Source: Candidatus Omnitrophota bacterium
GTDB lineage: Bacteria > Omnitrophota > Gorgyraeia > Zapsychrales > JAHFFX01
DNA length: 58,244 bases
NCBI GenBank assembly: GCA_023247725.1
Contig: JAHFFW010000016.1
Location: 1 to 58,244 of the forward strand
Direction: 5' to 3'
Positions 35,618 to 44,743 of the stretch are shown here, one piece after another. The number at the start of each line of letters is the position of its first letter. Position 1 is the stretch's first letter. The notes beneath the pieces are model-generated. The model did no database searches. It was not told the origin of the DNA and worked only from the letters and a program-made list of their open reading frames with translations. A program made the translations under genes and the position numbers.

Positions 35618-36613
35618 ATGCGTATCGGCAAGATTTCCATTGAAAAACCTTTAGCCCTCGCTCCCATGGAAGATGTGACCGAAGCCCCCTTTCGGCTCAT
35701 CTGTAAAGGTTTGGGAGCGGATTTGGTTTATACGGAATTCACGAGCAGTGAGGCACTCATTCGCCAGGTGCCGGCCGCGTTGCGTAAGATTGAAATCCTC
35801 GAGGAGGAGCGTCCCATCGGAATTCAGCTCTTCGGCGGATTGGAGCACTCGATGGAGGGCGCGGCGAAACTTGTTGAGCAATTTTCTCCGGATTTGATTG
35901 ACATCAATTGCGGGTGTTGGGTCCGCAACCACGTTGCCCGCGGCGAGGGTGCGGCCCTTCTCAAGGATCTCTCGCGTTTCGAATCCATTGTGCGCAAGAC
36001 GGTCCAGGCCACTTCCCTTCCGGTGACGGTCAAGACCCGTTTGGGCTGGGACGAGAATTCCATTGTGATTTTAGAGGTGGCAAAAATCGTCGAACAAGCG
36101 GGAGCCAAGGCCTTGGCCGTGCATTGCCGGACCCGGGCGCAAGCCCATCAGGGCTTTGCCGACTGGAACTGGCTGGAAAAGATCAAAAAAGTGATTTCGA
36201 TCCCCCTCATTGGCAACGGCGACGTCAACACCGTTGAGGATGTCAAACAAATGTTTGAAACCGGTTGTGATGGGGTCATGATCGGCCGGGGTGCCATCGC
36301 GAATCCCTGGATCTTTCAGCAGGCCAAGTCCTATATGACGAAAGGGATTATTCCGCTGGAACCTTCTCTTCGGGAGAAAATTGAGTTATGCATCGAGCAT
36401 CTGATGCTTTCGGTTCACTTTAAGGGTCCACGTGACGGAGTTGTCACGTTCCGTAAATTTTATTCCGGATACTTGCACGGGCTACCCAATGTCGCCAGGC
36501 TTCGCAATGAACTCATGCAGATGACGGCCTTGGATTCGATCATCGATCGCTTGCAGCAATTCCTCGACCAAAATGTCCATCGTTGGAACGAACCTGCCCT
36601 CAGTTCTTCTTAA
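35618..36613 (+). CDS. dusB: tRNA-dihydrouridine synthase (DusB-like)
   Basis: An FMN-dependent enzyme that reduces uridine to dihydrouridine in tRNA. The TIM barrel starts LALAPMEDVTEAPFRLI, then IGIQLFGG and the catalytic Cys region DINCGCWVRN, where the family usually has GCP; the Cys is kept but Pro is Trp. VTVKTRLGWDE, AVHCRTRAQ and LIGNGDVNT with GVMIGRGAIANPWIF bind FMN and phosphate. The length of 331 is normal. Confidence 0.9.
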   Translation: MRIGKISIEKPLALAPMEDVTEAPFRLICKGLGADLVYTEFTSSEALIRQVPAALRKIEILEEERPIGIQLFGGLEHSMEGAAKLVEQFSPDLIDINCGCWVRNHVARGEGAALLKDLSRFESIVRKTVQATSLPVTVKTRLGWDENSIVILEVAKIVEQAGAKALAVHCRTRAQAHQGFADWNWLEKIKKVISIPLIGNGDVNTVEDVKQMFETGCDGVMIGRGAIANPWIFQQAKSYMTKGIIPLEPSLREKIELCIEHLMLSVHFKGPRDGVVTFRKFYSGYLHGLPNVARLRNELMQMTALDSIIDRLQQFLDQNVHRWNEPALSSS

Positions 36614-36644
36614 ATTCTTTTCGCCACAAAAATTTCACAAGAAT

Positions 36645-36672
36645 TTGCTTTTGATGGATAACTTGTTACAAT
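36645..36672 (+). promoter_or_regulatory. Sigma70-type promoter for the disulfide oxidoreductase gene
   Basis: TTGCTT at 36645-36650 and TACAAT at 36667-36672, spacing 16 nt. The leader would be about 30 nt. Confidence 0.55.
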
Positions 36673-36707
36673 GAAAATCCACAATTTTCCTTCAAGCGGT
36701 TCATCGC

Positions 36708-38102
36708 ATGAAACACTATGATTTGATTGTCATCGGTTCTGGCGGAGGCGCCAAACTCATTGGTCCTTGCGCTCGATTGGGACTCAAAGTCGCCGCCATT
36801 GAAAAACAAGCCTTGGGCGGAACGTGCCTCAACCGCGGCTGTATTCCTTCCAAAATGCTGATCCATCCGGCGGATTTGGCCATGGAAATCAAAGGCAGTG
36901 GCAAATTCGGCCTGCAGATGCCGGGGCGATTACGCGTGGATTTTGCGGCGCTCATCAACCGGATCTCGCAGACCGTGGATGGCGACTCGGAAAAAATTGC
37001 CGCCGGATATGCAAAAAATCCCAATATTGATTTTTATCCCTTCGAAGCGCGTTTCTTATCCGATCGTGTCATTGAAGTCCATGGTGAGAAAATGACCGCG
37101 GACAAAATTTTTATTGCCGTTGGCGCGCGGCCATTTGTTCCTCCCATTCCTGGTCTTAAAGGAACCCCTTTCATGACGAGCACCGAAGCCTTACGCAATG
37201 GGAATCTTCCTCAAAAAATGATTGTTCTCGGCGGTGGTTTTATTGCTGTGGAACTTGGACACGCCTACGGGGCGTTAGGTACAGAAGTGCACTTTTTGGT
37301 CCGCCGGCGCTTATTGTCCCGGGAGGATCGCCAGATCAGTGACGAATTCCAGCGAGTATTTTCCCAGTTCCATCAAGTCCATTTGGGTGTCATCCCCACA
37401 CGGATGGAATATGATGGAGAAGAATTCCATGTTTTCTTCCAAGATCAACATAAAAAGGAACATCGTCTTTGTGCCGACGCATTGCTGGTGGCCAATAGCA
37501 TTGTTCCCAATACCGATGCCTTAGGTTTGGAGAACACCTCGATTGCCCTCAATTCCGACGGGTTCGTCCTGGTGAATGATTTTTTGGAAACCACAGCCCC
37601 AGATGTTTATGCCTTGGGAGATTGCATCGGACGATATTTTTACCGGCATACGGTGAATTATGAAGGCGAATATTTGTTCCGTACTCTTTTTAAAGAAGAA
37701 ATCCGCAAACCGCTGGTTTATCCGCCCATCCCGCATGCCGTCTTTACTCACCCGCAAATCGCCTCCGTCGGAAAAACTGAGGATGAACTCAAGATGGATG
37801 GCGTTGATTACATGGTGGGTCTTAACCCTTATCAGAAAAGCGCCATGGGCATGGCGCTTTTATCGGATTCGGGCTTTGTGAAACTGTTATTTGAGCGCTC
37901 CACGCGAATCCTTTTGGGCGCGCATATCATTGGCGATGAAGCATCCAATATGATCCACATGCTCATTGCCTTCATGTATAAGAAGGCAACCTTGGATGAT
38001 CTCTTGGGAATGGTTTACGTGCATCCGGCGCTTCCCGAGATTGTGCGCAATGCGGCGCGAAATGCGCAGGCGGAGTTTGAAAGAGCTGGTAAAAGGGATT
38101 AA
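36708..38102 (+). CDS. Pyridine nucleotide-disulfide oxidoreductase (Lpd/MerA-like)
   Basis: A 464-residue flavoprotein. The FAD loop is IVIGSGGGAKL, the redox disulfide is GGTCLNRGCIPSKML, the NAD(P) loop is MIVLGGGFIAVELG, and the second FAD motif is DVYALGDCIG. The C-terminal dimer domain has the His-Pro pair in MVYVHPALPEIV. It is closest to dihydrolipoyl dehydrogenase or mycothione reductase-like enzymes. No lipoyl-complex genes adjoin it, so the physiological disulfide is unknown; glutathione genes lie 4-6 kb downstream. Confidence 0.85.
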   Translation: MKHYDLIVIGSGGGAKLIGPCARLGLKVAAIEKQALGGTCLNRGCIPSKMLIHPADLAMEIKGSGKFGLQMPGRLRVDFAALINRISQTVDGDSEKIAAGYAKNPNIDFYPFEARFLSDRVIEVHGEKMTADKIFIAVGARPFVPPIPGLKGTPFMTSTEALRNGNLPQKMIVLGGGFIAVELGHAYGALGTEVHFLVRRRLLSREDRQISDEFQRVFSQFHQVHLGVIPTRMEYDGEEFHVFFQDQHKKEHRLCADALLVANSIVPNTDALGLENTSIALNSDGFVLVNDFLETTAPDVYALGDCIGRYFYRHTVNYEGEYLFRTLFKEEIRKPLVYPPIPHAVFTHPQIASVGKTEDELKMDGVDYMVGLNPYQKSAMGMALLSDSGFVKLLFERSTRILLGAHIIGDEASNMIHMLIAFMYKKATLDDLLGMVYVHPALPEIVRNAARNAQAEFERAGKRD

Positions 38103-38103
38103 A

Positions 38104-38196
38104 GGAATTGGGGATTTTGGGAATTAGGGACTTGGATGAGAGAAGCGTCTTAATGGCCTAAATCCCATAATCCTTTATTCCCTAAATCCCAATCGC
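38104..38196. repeat. Word-iterated palindrome (GGGATTT / AAATCCC)
   Basis: The left arm reads GGAATTGGGGATTTTGGGAA then TTAGGGACTTGG; the right arm reads CCTAAATCCCATAATCC then TTTATTCCCTAAATCCCAAT. The arms are inverted and imperfect. It ends just before the promoter of the ABC gene and may terminate the upstream gene. Confidence 0.65.
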
Positions 38197-38200
38197 ACGT

Positions 38201-38228
38201 TGACACACTAAAGTCACTTCCCTATAAT
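38201..38228 (+). promoter_or_regulatory. Strong sigma70-like promoter, nearly leaderless
   Basis: TTGACA at 38201-38206 and TATAAT at 38223-38228 are both consensus, with a 16-nt spacer. The ATG begins at 38237, only 9 nt after the -10 box, so the transcript would start at or within about 3 nt of the start codon. Confidence 0.75.
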
Positions 38229-38236
38229 AGGCCCCA

Positions 38237-38965
38237 ATGAGAAATTCTGAAATCGCCATCGCCCTTTCCAAAGTCACCAAATTCTACCAAAAATTTCAGG
38301 CCCTCGATAATGTCTCCTTTGAAGTCAAGCGCGGAGATTTTTTTGCTTTTTTGGGCCCGAATGGGGCTGGCAAAACGACGACCATCAACTGCCTTACCGG
38401 TTTATCCAATCATCAATCCGGCGAAATTCAGGTTTTCGGTTACGATACGACCCGCGAGTACATTCATTCCCGACGGCTCATTGGCCTGTGTTCTCAGGAA
38501 TTCAATTTTGATCCTTTTTTGACCCTGCACCAATTGCTGGTATACCAGGCCGGTTATTTTGGCATCCTTCCTTGGGAAGCTGCCCGGCGGGCGGATCGAC
38601 TGTTAGAACGTTTTCAGCTAACCGAGAAACGCAATTGCAAGCACCGGGCCCTTTCCAGCGGCATGAAAAAACGCCTCCTCTTGTGCCGGGCCCTCATTCA
38701 TGATCCGGAAATTTTGATCCTGGATGAACCAACTTCTGGTTGCGACTTGGAACTGAAATTCCTCACTTGGGATTATCTGACTCAGTTGAACAAAGAAGGT
38801 AAAACGATTTTCCTGACCACCCATTATATGGAAGAAGCAGAAAAACTTTGCAAAACAATCGGCATCATCAATCACGGCAGAATCGTCCGCATCGGTGATA
38901 AGAAAAGCGTCTTGCAGGACAAATCTCTCGAAGCGGTGTTTTTGGAAGTCACAGGGCCGGAATAG
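38237..38965 (+). CDS. ABC-2 exporter ATP-binding protein (NodI-like)
   Basis: A 242-residue ATPase with Walker A GPNGAGKTTT, the Q-loop CSQEFNFDP, a signature LSSGMKKRL (Ser-Ser-Gly rather than LSGG), Walker B LILDEPTSGCD and the H-loop TTHYMEEAE. The pattern fits the NodI/DrrA class that drives lipid, polysaccharide or drug export. There is no Shine-Dalgarno site, which agrees with the almost leaderless promoter just upstream. The permease gene follows after a palindrome. Confidence 0.9.
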   Translation: MRNSEIAIALSKVTKFYQKFQALDNVSFEVKRGDFFAFLGPNGAGKTTTINCLTGLSNHQSGEIQVFGYDTTREYIHSRRLIGLCSQEFNFDPFLTLHQLLVYQAGYFGILPWEAARRADRLLERFQLTEKRNCKHRALSSGMKKRLLLCRALIHDPEILILDEPTSGCDLELKFLTWDYLTQLNKEGKTIFLTTHYMEEAEKLCKTIGIINHGRIVRIGDKKSVLQDKSLEAVFLEVTGPE

Positions 38966-39063
38966 CAAGAGGTTGCAAAGGTTGCTTCAACCATTCGTTG
39001 GATTTTAAAAGAAACCTCCATAACCTCCTCTACAACCTTAATAACATTTTCAACCTTTCATCG
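38966..39063. repeat. Word-iterated palindrome (GGTTG / CAACC)
   Basis: The left arm has AGAGGTTGCAAAGGTTG; the right arm repeats AACCTCC, AACCTCC, CAACCTT, AACATTTTCAACCTT. The arms are inverted in word content. It sits between the ATPase and permease genes and would form a hairpin in their shared mRNA. Confidence 0.65.
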
Positions 39064-39075
39064 CTGGATTTTTCC

Positions 39076-39846
39076 ATGATCATCAACCCCGTCGGGACTG
39101 CATCGTTATCCAAACGCGAAATTTTACGATTCCTTTCCGTTGCCAGCCAAACGATCTTTCCTCCGATTGTGACCTCCATGCTTTTTATGTACATCTTTGG
39201 CGTGGCCTTAGGCCAGCGGATTGATTTTAGTCGGATGGGGATGACCTATTTGCAATTCATTGTGCCGGGGATTATGACCATGCATTTGATTTCCAGTTCT
39301 TACGAAAATACAAGCTCTTCGCTATTTATTGCCCGATGGCACAATCACATTCAAGAAGTGCTTCTGGCTCCTCTCTCCTATTTTGAGATGGTCCTGGGTC
39401 TCTTGGCCGGGGGGGTGGCCCGAGGCTTTTTGGTTGTATGCGGGGTTTTTCTTGCCGCCACCATATTTGTTCCGGTTGCCATTCCTCATCCGGTTGTTTT
39501 ATTGTACTTCATTTTGTCCATCTCGGTCATCTTCGCGTGCGCCGGCATGATTGGGGCGCTCTGGGCCGAGGATTTTAGTATGCTGAATCTTTGGCATGTG
39601 TATTTGATTGTCCCGCTCATTTTTATGGGTGGGGTTTTTCACCCGATTGAAATTTTGCCGCGTTCCATCCAAATCATCTCTGTCTTTAACCCCATGTACT
39701 ATCTCGTCAATGGCATGCGCTACAGTATGACCGGAATGACCGAGGTTCCCCTGGCCCAATGTGTCGTGTTCAGTTTTTTTATGGCGTTGCTTTTCTTTTT
39801 TGTCACGGTCTACCTCTTCAAAATCGGCTATAAGTTAAGAACCTGA
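39076..39846 (+). CDS. ABC-2 type permease (NodJ-like)
   Basis: ATG 39076 (MIINPVGTASLSKREILRF) is preferred, because an earlier possible start at 38998 would translate the palindrome. Six helices follow, including the typical YLQFIVPGIMTMHLI and IFMGGVFHPIEILP, then NPMYYLVNGMRY. It forms the channel of the exporter with the NodI-like ATPase. The substrate is unknown. Confidence 0.85.
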   Translation: MIINPVGTASLSKREILRFLSVASQTIFPPIVTSMLFMYIFGVALGQRIDFSRMGMTYLQFIVPGIMTMHLISSSYENTSSSLFIARWHNHIQEVLLAPLSYFEMVLGLLAGGVARGFLVVCGVFLAATIFVPVAIPHPVVLLYFILSISVIFACAGMIGALWAEDFSMLNLWHVYLIVPLIFMGGVFHPIEILPRSIQIISVFNPMYYLVNGMRYSMTGMTEVPLAQCVVFSFFMALLFFFVTVYLFKIGYKLRT

Positions 39847-39882
39847 TTCTGGCATTTTATTAGCCCGCGAGGATTGGATCAC

Positions 39883-40564
39883 ATGGCCGAAGAATTCAAT
39901 TCCAACCCTCATCCGCGCCAAGATCAAGAAAGCCCAAAAGGCCCAATTGTCCGGGGGGAAAATTTCTCAAGGGCCCATGGATGGCAGCGGCCCGCCCAAT
40001 CGCCACGGCATGCCCAAACTCCCTCCGGGCCAGCGCGAGGTTCCCAACTGGCCTGTTTTAGATCTCGGCGTCAAGCCAATCATTTCCCTGAAGGATTGGA
40101 AGCTGGAGGTGAAAGGAGAAGTTGAAAATCCTTATTCGTTGTCGTGGGAAGAATTCCTGGCTCTGCCCCAAGTTAGTGATATCTCCGATTTTCATTGTGT
40201 AACGAGTTGGAGCCGGATGGATAATCATTGGAAGGGAGTTCAATTAAAGACCTTGGCACAAAAAGCACTCCCTAAGCCAACTGCAAAATTTATTTACTGC
40301 ACCGGCTATGACGGTTATTCTACAAATCTCCGTCTAGAAGAATGCCTGGATGAGGATGTCCTTTTGGTTCATACTTGGGAAGGCCAACGACTGCCCATCG
40401 AGCATGGTGGTCCGGTTCGGATGATCACACCGAGGAAATATGCCTGGAAGGGCAGCAAGTGGATTAAGGAAATTATTTTCCTGGCTCAGGAGCAGCTAGG
40501 ATTCTGGGAATTGCGCGGGTATTCGAATACCGCCGAGCCCTGGGACAATGATCGTTATTCCTGA
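39883..40564 (+). pseudogene. Sulfite oxidase-like molybdopterin oxidoreductase, frameshift near the start
   Basis: From TTG 39947 the frame reads on to 40564 with the sulfite-oxidase-fold domain; FHCVTSWSRMDNHWKGV holds the Mo-binding Cys. Homologues of the YuiH type start further upstream, with a lysine-rich helix before GGPPNRHGMPKLPPGQ. Here ATG 39883 opens MAEEFN in a different frame; removing one T at about 39900 joins it to PTLIRAKIKKAQKAQ and the rest. So either a one-base insertion disrupts the gene or translation starts at TTG 39947, losing about 20 residues that lie before the catalytic domain. A cytoplasmic protein with no signal peptide. Confidence 0.7.
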
Positions 40565-40854
40565 CCTTCTTTGAGGTTTCTTTCAATGTATTCCTGCGCG
40601 GTGTAGGCGCAAATAGCCAAGGCGTGGATCTCGCTTTCGAGCTCGGATTGAAGGCAGGCATAAATCTGCCGGTGCCGCTCGAGGAAAGAAGTATGCCGGA
40701 AATGATCCGACACAATGAGAACCGAAAAATGCGTGCCCCCGGCCGAGGCCGCCTCCAGATGATTGGCATGCAAGTGACTGTCGTCTTTAACTTCCAGGAA
40801 GACTGGTCGGAATTCCCGGTTCAATAATTCGTTGACACGTTCGATGGTTGGCAT
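40555..40854 (-). CDS. BolA family protein
   Basis: ATG 40854 (MPTIERVNELLNREF) is chosen; the upstream extension is basic and not conserved. The BolA signature is present: DDSHLHANHLEAASAGGTHF, then SVLIVSDHF and LERHRQIYACLQSEL, with helix-turn elements and the His used for [2Fe-2S] sharing with monothiol glutaredoxins. A second BolA-like gene is at 44991-45248. It overlaps the end of the molybdoenzyme gene by 10 nt, convergently. Confidence 0.85.
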   Translation of the reverse strand: MPTIERVNELLNREFRPVFLEVKDDSHLHANHLEAASAGGTHFSVLIVSDHFRHTSFLERHRQIYACLQSELESEIHALAICAYTAQEYIERNLKEGQE

Positions 40855-40896
40855 ATTTTCCTTTAATTTTAGTTTAACACAGTTCCCTTTTCCAAA

Positions 40897-42123
40897 ATGA
40901 ATCTTTCTTTGAACGTGCAAATCCTGATTGGCACCATTGCGGGGATCCTTGGCGGATTGGCCTTATCTTTCTTAAGTCCCTCCTCTGTTTTTTATGCATC
41001 GGTCATTTATGTCTGCGATATTCTTGCCGGCTTATTTGTGAATCTTCTCAAGATGATTCTTATTCCGCTCATTTTTACTTCGGTCGCCGCTGGAATTGCG
41101 AATCTGAGTACTCACCGGCAAATAAAAAAAGTCTGGACGTACACCTTAATTTATTTCGGATTCTCCTCAATGGTGGCTGCCACTCTAGGGCTGACAGCGA
41201 TGAATGTGTTTAAACCGGGCTTTGGCTTACATATCTTTTCGGCCTCGCCGGAATTAAAAGCGACACAAATGACCCTGGCTCAATTCATACAGTCGTTTCT
41301 ATCCGGCCTGTTCGTGAACCCCGTGAGCGCCATGGCCCAGGGCAATATTCTAGCGACGGTTGTTTTTGCCTTTTTTATGGGGGCCGCCTTAATTGCTTTT
41401 CGTGAGCGGACAACAACATTGTTCCGGCTTTTGAATGAAATTGTCGACATCATCATGCTCATGGTCCAATGGATCATGCGGTTAGCGCCATGGGGGATCA
41501 TGGCTTTATTGATCAAACTGATGGCCACTGCGGATTTCGCGCTGTTCCGTGCAATGGGAACATTTATGGCGGTGGTCTTGGGTTCGACCATGATCCACGG
41601 GTTCATCATTCTGCCCGCGGTTCTTTATTGGCTGACGAAAAAAACGCCGCTGTTCTTCTTTAAAGGATTTTATGAAGCCCTCATCACCGCCTTTACGACC
41701 AGTTCCAGCAATGTCACGCTGCCCGTCAGCATTCGTTGTGCCCGGGAAAAACTGAACATCGATCAAGAAATCAGTGGATTCGTCTTTCCGCTGGGCGCGA
41801 CGGTGAATATGGACGGAACCGCGCTTTACGAAGCCGCCGCTGCCCTGTTCGTGGCCAATGTAGTGGGCGTGCATTTGAATCTCGTGCAGCAGATCATTGT
41901 GGTGTTGATGGCGGTCGTCGCCTCCATCGGCGCTCCGGGAATTCCCAGTGCGGGGATGGTCACCATGCTCATGGTTTTGCAAGCCGTCGGTCTTCCCATT
42001 GAGGCTATTTCTCTCTTATTACCCATCGATCGGTTTCTCGATACCTTCCGCACCATGGTCAATGTCGAGGGTGATGCGGTCTGCAGTTTAATCGTTCAGC
42101 ATCTCGTGAAGGAAAACCCCTGA
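40897..42123 (+). CDS. Dicarboxylate/amino acid:cation symporter (DAACS)
   Basis: A 408-residue eight-helix transporter with two re-entrant hairpins. The HP1 serine-rich motif is TTSSSNVTLPVSIRCA; the helix 7 motif is ATVNMDGTALYEA; HP2 is SIGAPGIPSAGMVTM. The last helix has LLPIDRFLDTFRTMVNVEGD. This is the GltP/DctA family, which takes up glutamate or C4-dicarboxylates with H+ or Na+. It is divergent from bolA, with only 42 nt between starts. Confidence 0.9.
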   Translation: MNLSLNVQILIGTIAGILGGLALSFLSPSSVFYASVIYVCDILAGLFVNLLKMILIPLIFTSVAAGIANLSTHRQIKKVWTYTLIYFGFSSMVAATLGLTAMNVFKPGFGLHIFSASPELKATQMTLAQFIQSFLSGLFVNPVSAMAQGNILATVVFAFFMGAALIAFRERTTTLFRLLNEIVDIIMLMVQWIMRLAPWGIMALLIKLMATADFALFRAMGTFMAVVLGSTMIHGFIILPAVLYWLTKKTPLFFFKGFYEALITAFTTSSSNVTLPVSIRCAREKLNIDQEISGFVFPLGATVNMDGTALYEAAAALFVANVVGVHLNLVQQIIVVLMAVVASIGAPGIPSAGMVTMLMVLQAVGLPIEAISLLLPIDRFLDTFRTMVNVEGDAVCSLIVQHLVKENP

Positions 42124-42462
42124 TTCATCCGGCGTCGCTCCAAATCTTTCGATGGGGGAGCTTCGCCGGATGCCCGGCGAAACTGCACGCGAAAGCAATG
42201 AAGCGAAGAAGGACACTTTGGCAAAAGACGGGTCATACTAAGGTGCCGCGGGCTCTGTCTGTGGGGTTCCATTCCTTCAGTAAAAATCAATTGGCCAAAT
42301 AAAATTGATCCGTGGCGGATTTTCCAAACTCGACAAGGGAACATTTTTGTGTCATATTAGGGCTGGCCAAAACTCGCTCAATTTCTTAAAAGTCATTCGG
42401 CGGGTTACCGGCCCGGCGTCATTTGAGATTTTGGGATGAGCCAGTGATGTGAGGTAAAACGG
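42124..42462. other. Gap upstream of gshA with GCGAAG-rich inverted repeats
   Basis: 339 nt without a supported gene. It contains CTTCGCCGGATGCCCGGCGAA (about 42158-42181), a hairpin, and GCGAAAGCAATGAAGCGAAG at 42189-42208, which nearly matches GCGAAGCAATGGAGCGAAGG at 45310-45329. These are probably dispersed elements. The gshA ribosome site GAGG lies at the right end. Confidence 0.5.
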
Positions 42463-43752
42463 ATGGTCCAGGTGCAACAGATCAATCAAAGCCAATGCGG
42501 CAAAATCCTTATCGAGCATCTCAGAGAAAAACAGAGCGCGATTCTTTCGTGGCTCAAGGCTCACGAGACATCGAAAGAGCTGCCTTTGTATTCTTCGGTT
42601 GATATCCGCGATGCCTGTTTTAAAATCGCGGTCGTCGACACCAATCTTTTCCCCGCTGGATTTAATAATTTGTGTGAGCATGGCATCGCGGATGCCAGCA
42701 AATATCTCCGGCAAGCGGTTTTGGAACGTGTTCCCTCTTGTCGCGATATCTTGATTGTGGCAGAAGATCATACCCGTAACACCTGGTATCTGGAAAATAT
42801 TCGCGTCATCAAAGAAATCACTCAAAACGCTGGTTTTGCGGTCAAGATCGCCATGTTCTTTGACATTCAACCAGAATTTTGCGAAAACGGCGGATCTGTT
42901 CAATTAGAAACAGCGACGAAGAAGCTCGTCCGAATTCATTGCTTACGAAGACTTCTGGAAAAATTTCCGGTCGATCAACCGCATTTTGATCTTATCATCC
43001 TCAATAACGATTTGACCGGCGGTATTCCGCAAATTTTAAAAGAATCCCAAATCCCGATTTATCCTTCGATTCAAGCCGGATGGCACTCCCGATCCAAGTC
43101 GCGGCACTTCAAACTAGCCAATGAATTGTTAAAGGAATTCGCCAAAATCATTAACATGGATCCGTGGTTCTTTTCTTGCCTGTATCGAACGATCGATCAG
43201 GTGGATATCAACCAAGAGGCGGATCGCCAGAAAATCAAATTATTGGCCAATGATTTGTTTGAAGAGATCAAGCATAAATACCGTCAGCATCGGATTGAAG
43301 AAAAACCGTTTATCTTTATCAAATCTGATTCCGGAACCTATGGCATGAATGTTGTCCCTATTGAAGACCCACAAGATATTCTGGAATTGAACCGCCGCGC
43401 CCGCAACAATCTCTCGAAGGGCAAGAGCGCGCAGGTCATTGACCGCTTTCTTCTCCAGGAAGGGGTTCCGACGGCGTACCAGATTGGTGATCAGGTCAGC
43501 GAAGCCTGCGTCTATCAAATCACCAATAATATGGTGGGGGGATTTTATCGCAGTAACGCCGCCAAATCTGAACGAGAAAACCTCAATAGTCCGGGAATGG
43601 AACTTAAAACCATGTGCCCCCACCTTCCGAAATACGGCCTGGATGAGATTCATCCCGATGTCAATATCTTCGATGTTTACCGCGTTCTCGCCCGCATTGC
43701 GGGAATTGCGGCCCACCGCGAAATCGTCCAGATGGAGCAGGATAAAGAATGA
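42463..43752 (+). CDS. gshA: Glutamate-cysteine ligase (proteobacterial GshA, PF08886 type)
   Basis: A 429-residue enzyme that makes gamma-glutamylcysteine from Glu, Cys and ATP. SVDIRDACFKIAVVDTNLFPAGFNN is characteristic of this GshA family, as is AEDHTRNTWYLENI. FIKSDSGTYGMNV belongs to an ATP-grasp-like core, and the protein ends HREIVQMEQDKE. TGAGGT precedes the ATG by 8 nt. The gene overlaps gshB by 4 nt. Confidence 0.88.
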   Translation: MVQVQQINQSQCGKILIEHLREKQSAILSWLKAHETSKELPLYSSVDIRDACFKIAVVDTNLFPAGFNNLCEHGIADASKYLRQAVLERVPSCRDILIVAEDHTRNTWYLENIRVIKEITQNAGFAVKIAMFFDIQPEFCENGGSVQLETATKKLVRIHCLRRLLEKFPVDQPHFDLIILNNDLTGGIPQILKESQIPIYPSIQAGWHSRSKSRHFKLANELLKEFAKIINMDPWFFSCLYRTIDQVDINQEADRQKIKLLANDLFEEIKHKYRQHRIEEKPFIFIKSDSGTYGMNVVPIEDPQDILELNRRARNNLSKGKSAQVIDRFLLQEGVPTAYQIGDQVSEACVYQITNNMVGGFYRSNAAKSERENLNSPGMELKTMCPHLPKYGLDEIHPDVNIFDVYRVLARIAGIAAHREIVQMEQDKE

Positions 43753-44714
43753 ATTTCGTTTTTCTGATGGACCCCTTGAGCAGCGTCATCATGGAAAAAG
43801 ACACCTCTTTTGCACTGATGCTGGGGGCTCAGGAACGTGGTCATGCCGTCTTCTTTGTCACCGATGGAGGCGTGAATCTTTTAAACGGAAAAATTTATTT
43901 TCAGGCCCAATCGATCGTCGCGCAAAAAGTCCCCGAACAACCCTTTATTCGCCAACGCGCCCTCGAGCTTCCTGCCGAAGAAGTCAATGCCGTTTTTGTC
44001 CGAAGCGATCCGCCCTTTGATTATCAATATCTGCTGAACACTTGGTTGTTAGACCGTTTGCCATCCTGGATTCCTGCTATCAATAGCCCCGCTGGATTGC
44101 GTAGCGTCAATGAGAAACTCTGGTTAACCCAGTTCCCTTCTCTGACGCCGCGGACATTGATTAGTCGAAACCGCCAGGACATCATCATTTTTTTTAATGC
44201 CGAGAAAAAAATGATCGCCAAGCCCACGGATAACTATGGGGGCTTTGCGGTCTTTTTGGTCGAACACAATGACCCCAATGCGAATGTGATTTTGGAAACA
44301 TTGACCGCGGGATGGACGAGAGAAATCATTGTACAGCAATATGTCCCAGAAGCCCGGAAAGGCGATAAACGAATTCTGATTTTAGATGGCGAACCATTGG
44401 GAGCGGTCTTGCGGGTTCACGCCCCCGATGATCACCGTAATAATTTTTTCTCCGGCGGCAAACCGCATGCGTGTGACATAACCGCCAGGGATCGGGAAAT
44501 CATTTCTGTCCTGCGCCCGCATTTAGCGCGCCTGGGATTGTATTTCGTGGGGATTGATATTCTGGGCGATTACTTGACGGAGGTCAATGTCACCTCTCCG
44601 ACGTGCCTGCAGGAAATGAATCGCCTCTATGATCTGAAATTGGAGTTAAAAGTTATTGAGTTTGCCGAAAGATTGGTTGACCGCCTCCGGCGCGAAAGTA
44701 CAATAAAAGCCTGA
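43749..44714 (+). CDS. gshB: Glutathione synthase GshB
   Basis: A 321-residue ATP-grasp enzyme that adds Gly to gamma-Glu-Cys. MDPLSSVIMEKDTSFALML and RSDPPFDYQYLL are N-terminal signatures, KPTDNYGGFAVF is in the ATP-grasp core, and DILGDYLTEVNVTSPTC holds Mg2+ ligands. Together with gshA it gives a complete glutathione pathway. Both genes share one transcript with the glutaredoxin and BolA genes downstream. Confidence 0.93.
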   Translation: MNFVFLMDPLSSVIMEKDTSFALMLGAQERGHAVFFVTDGGVNLLNGKIYFQAQSIVAQKVPEQPFIRQRALELPAEEVNAVFVRSDPPFDYQYLLNTWLLDRLPSWIPAINSPAGLRSVNEKLWLTQFPSLTPRTLISRNRQDIIIFFNAEKKMIAKPTDNYGGFAVFLVEHNDPNANVILETLTAGWTREIIVQQYVPEARKGDKRILILDGEPLGAVLRVHAPDDHRNNFFSGGKPHACDITARDREIISVLRPHLARLGLYFVGIDILGDYLTEVNVTSPTCLQEMNRLYDLKLELKVIEFAERLVDRLRRESTIKA

Positions 44715-44743
44715 CATTGTTTGATTGGCCAAGTTGAACGAAC

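Noticed and set aside
38998-39075. Earlier start for the ABC permease
   Set aside because: It would translate the GGTTG/CAACC palindrome into Asn/Leu repeats; ATG 39076 fits the family.
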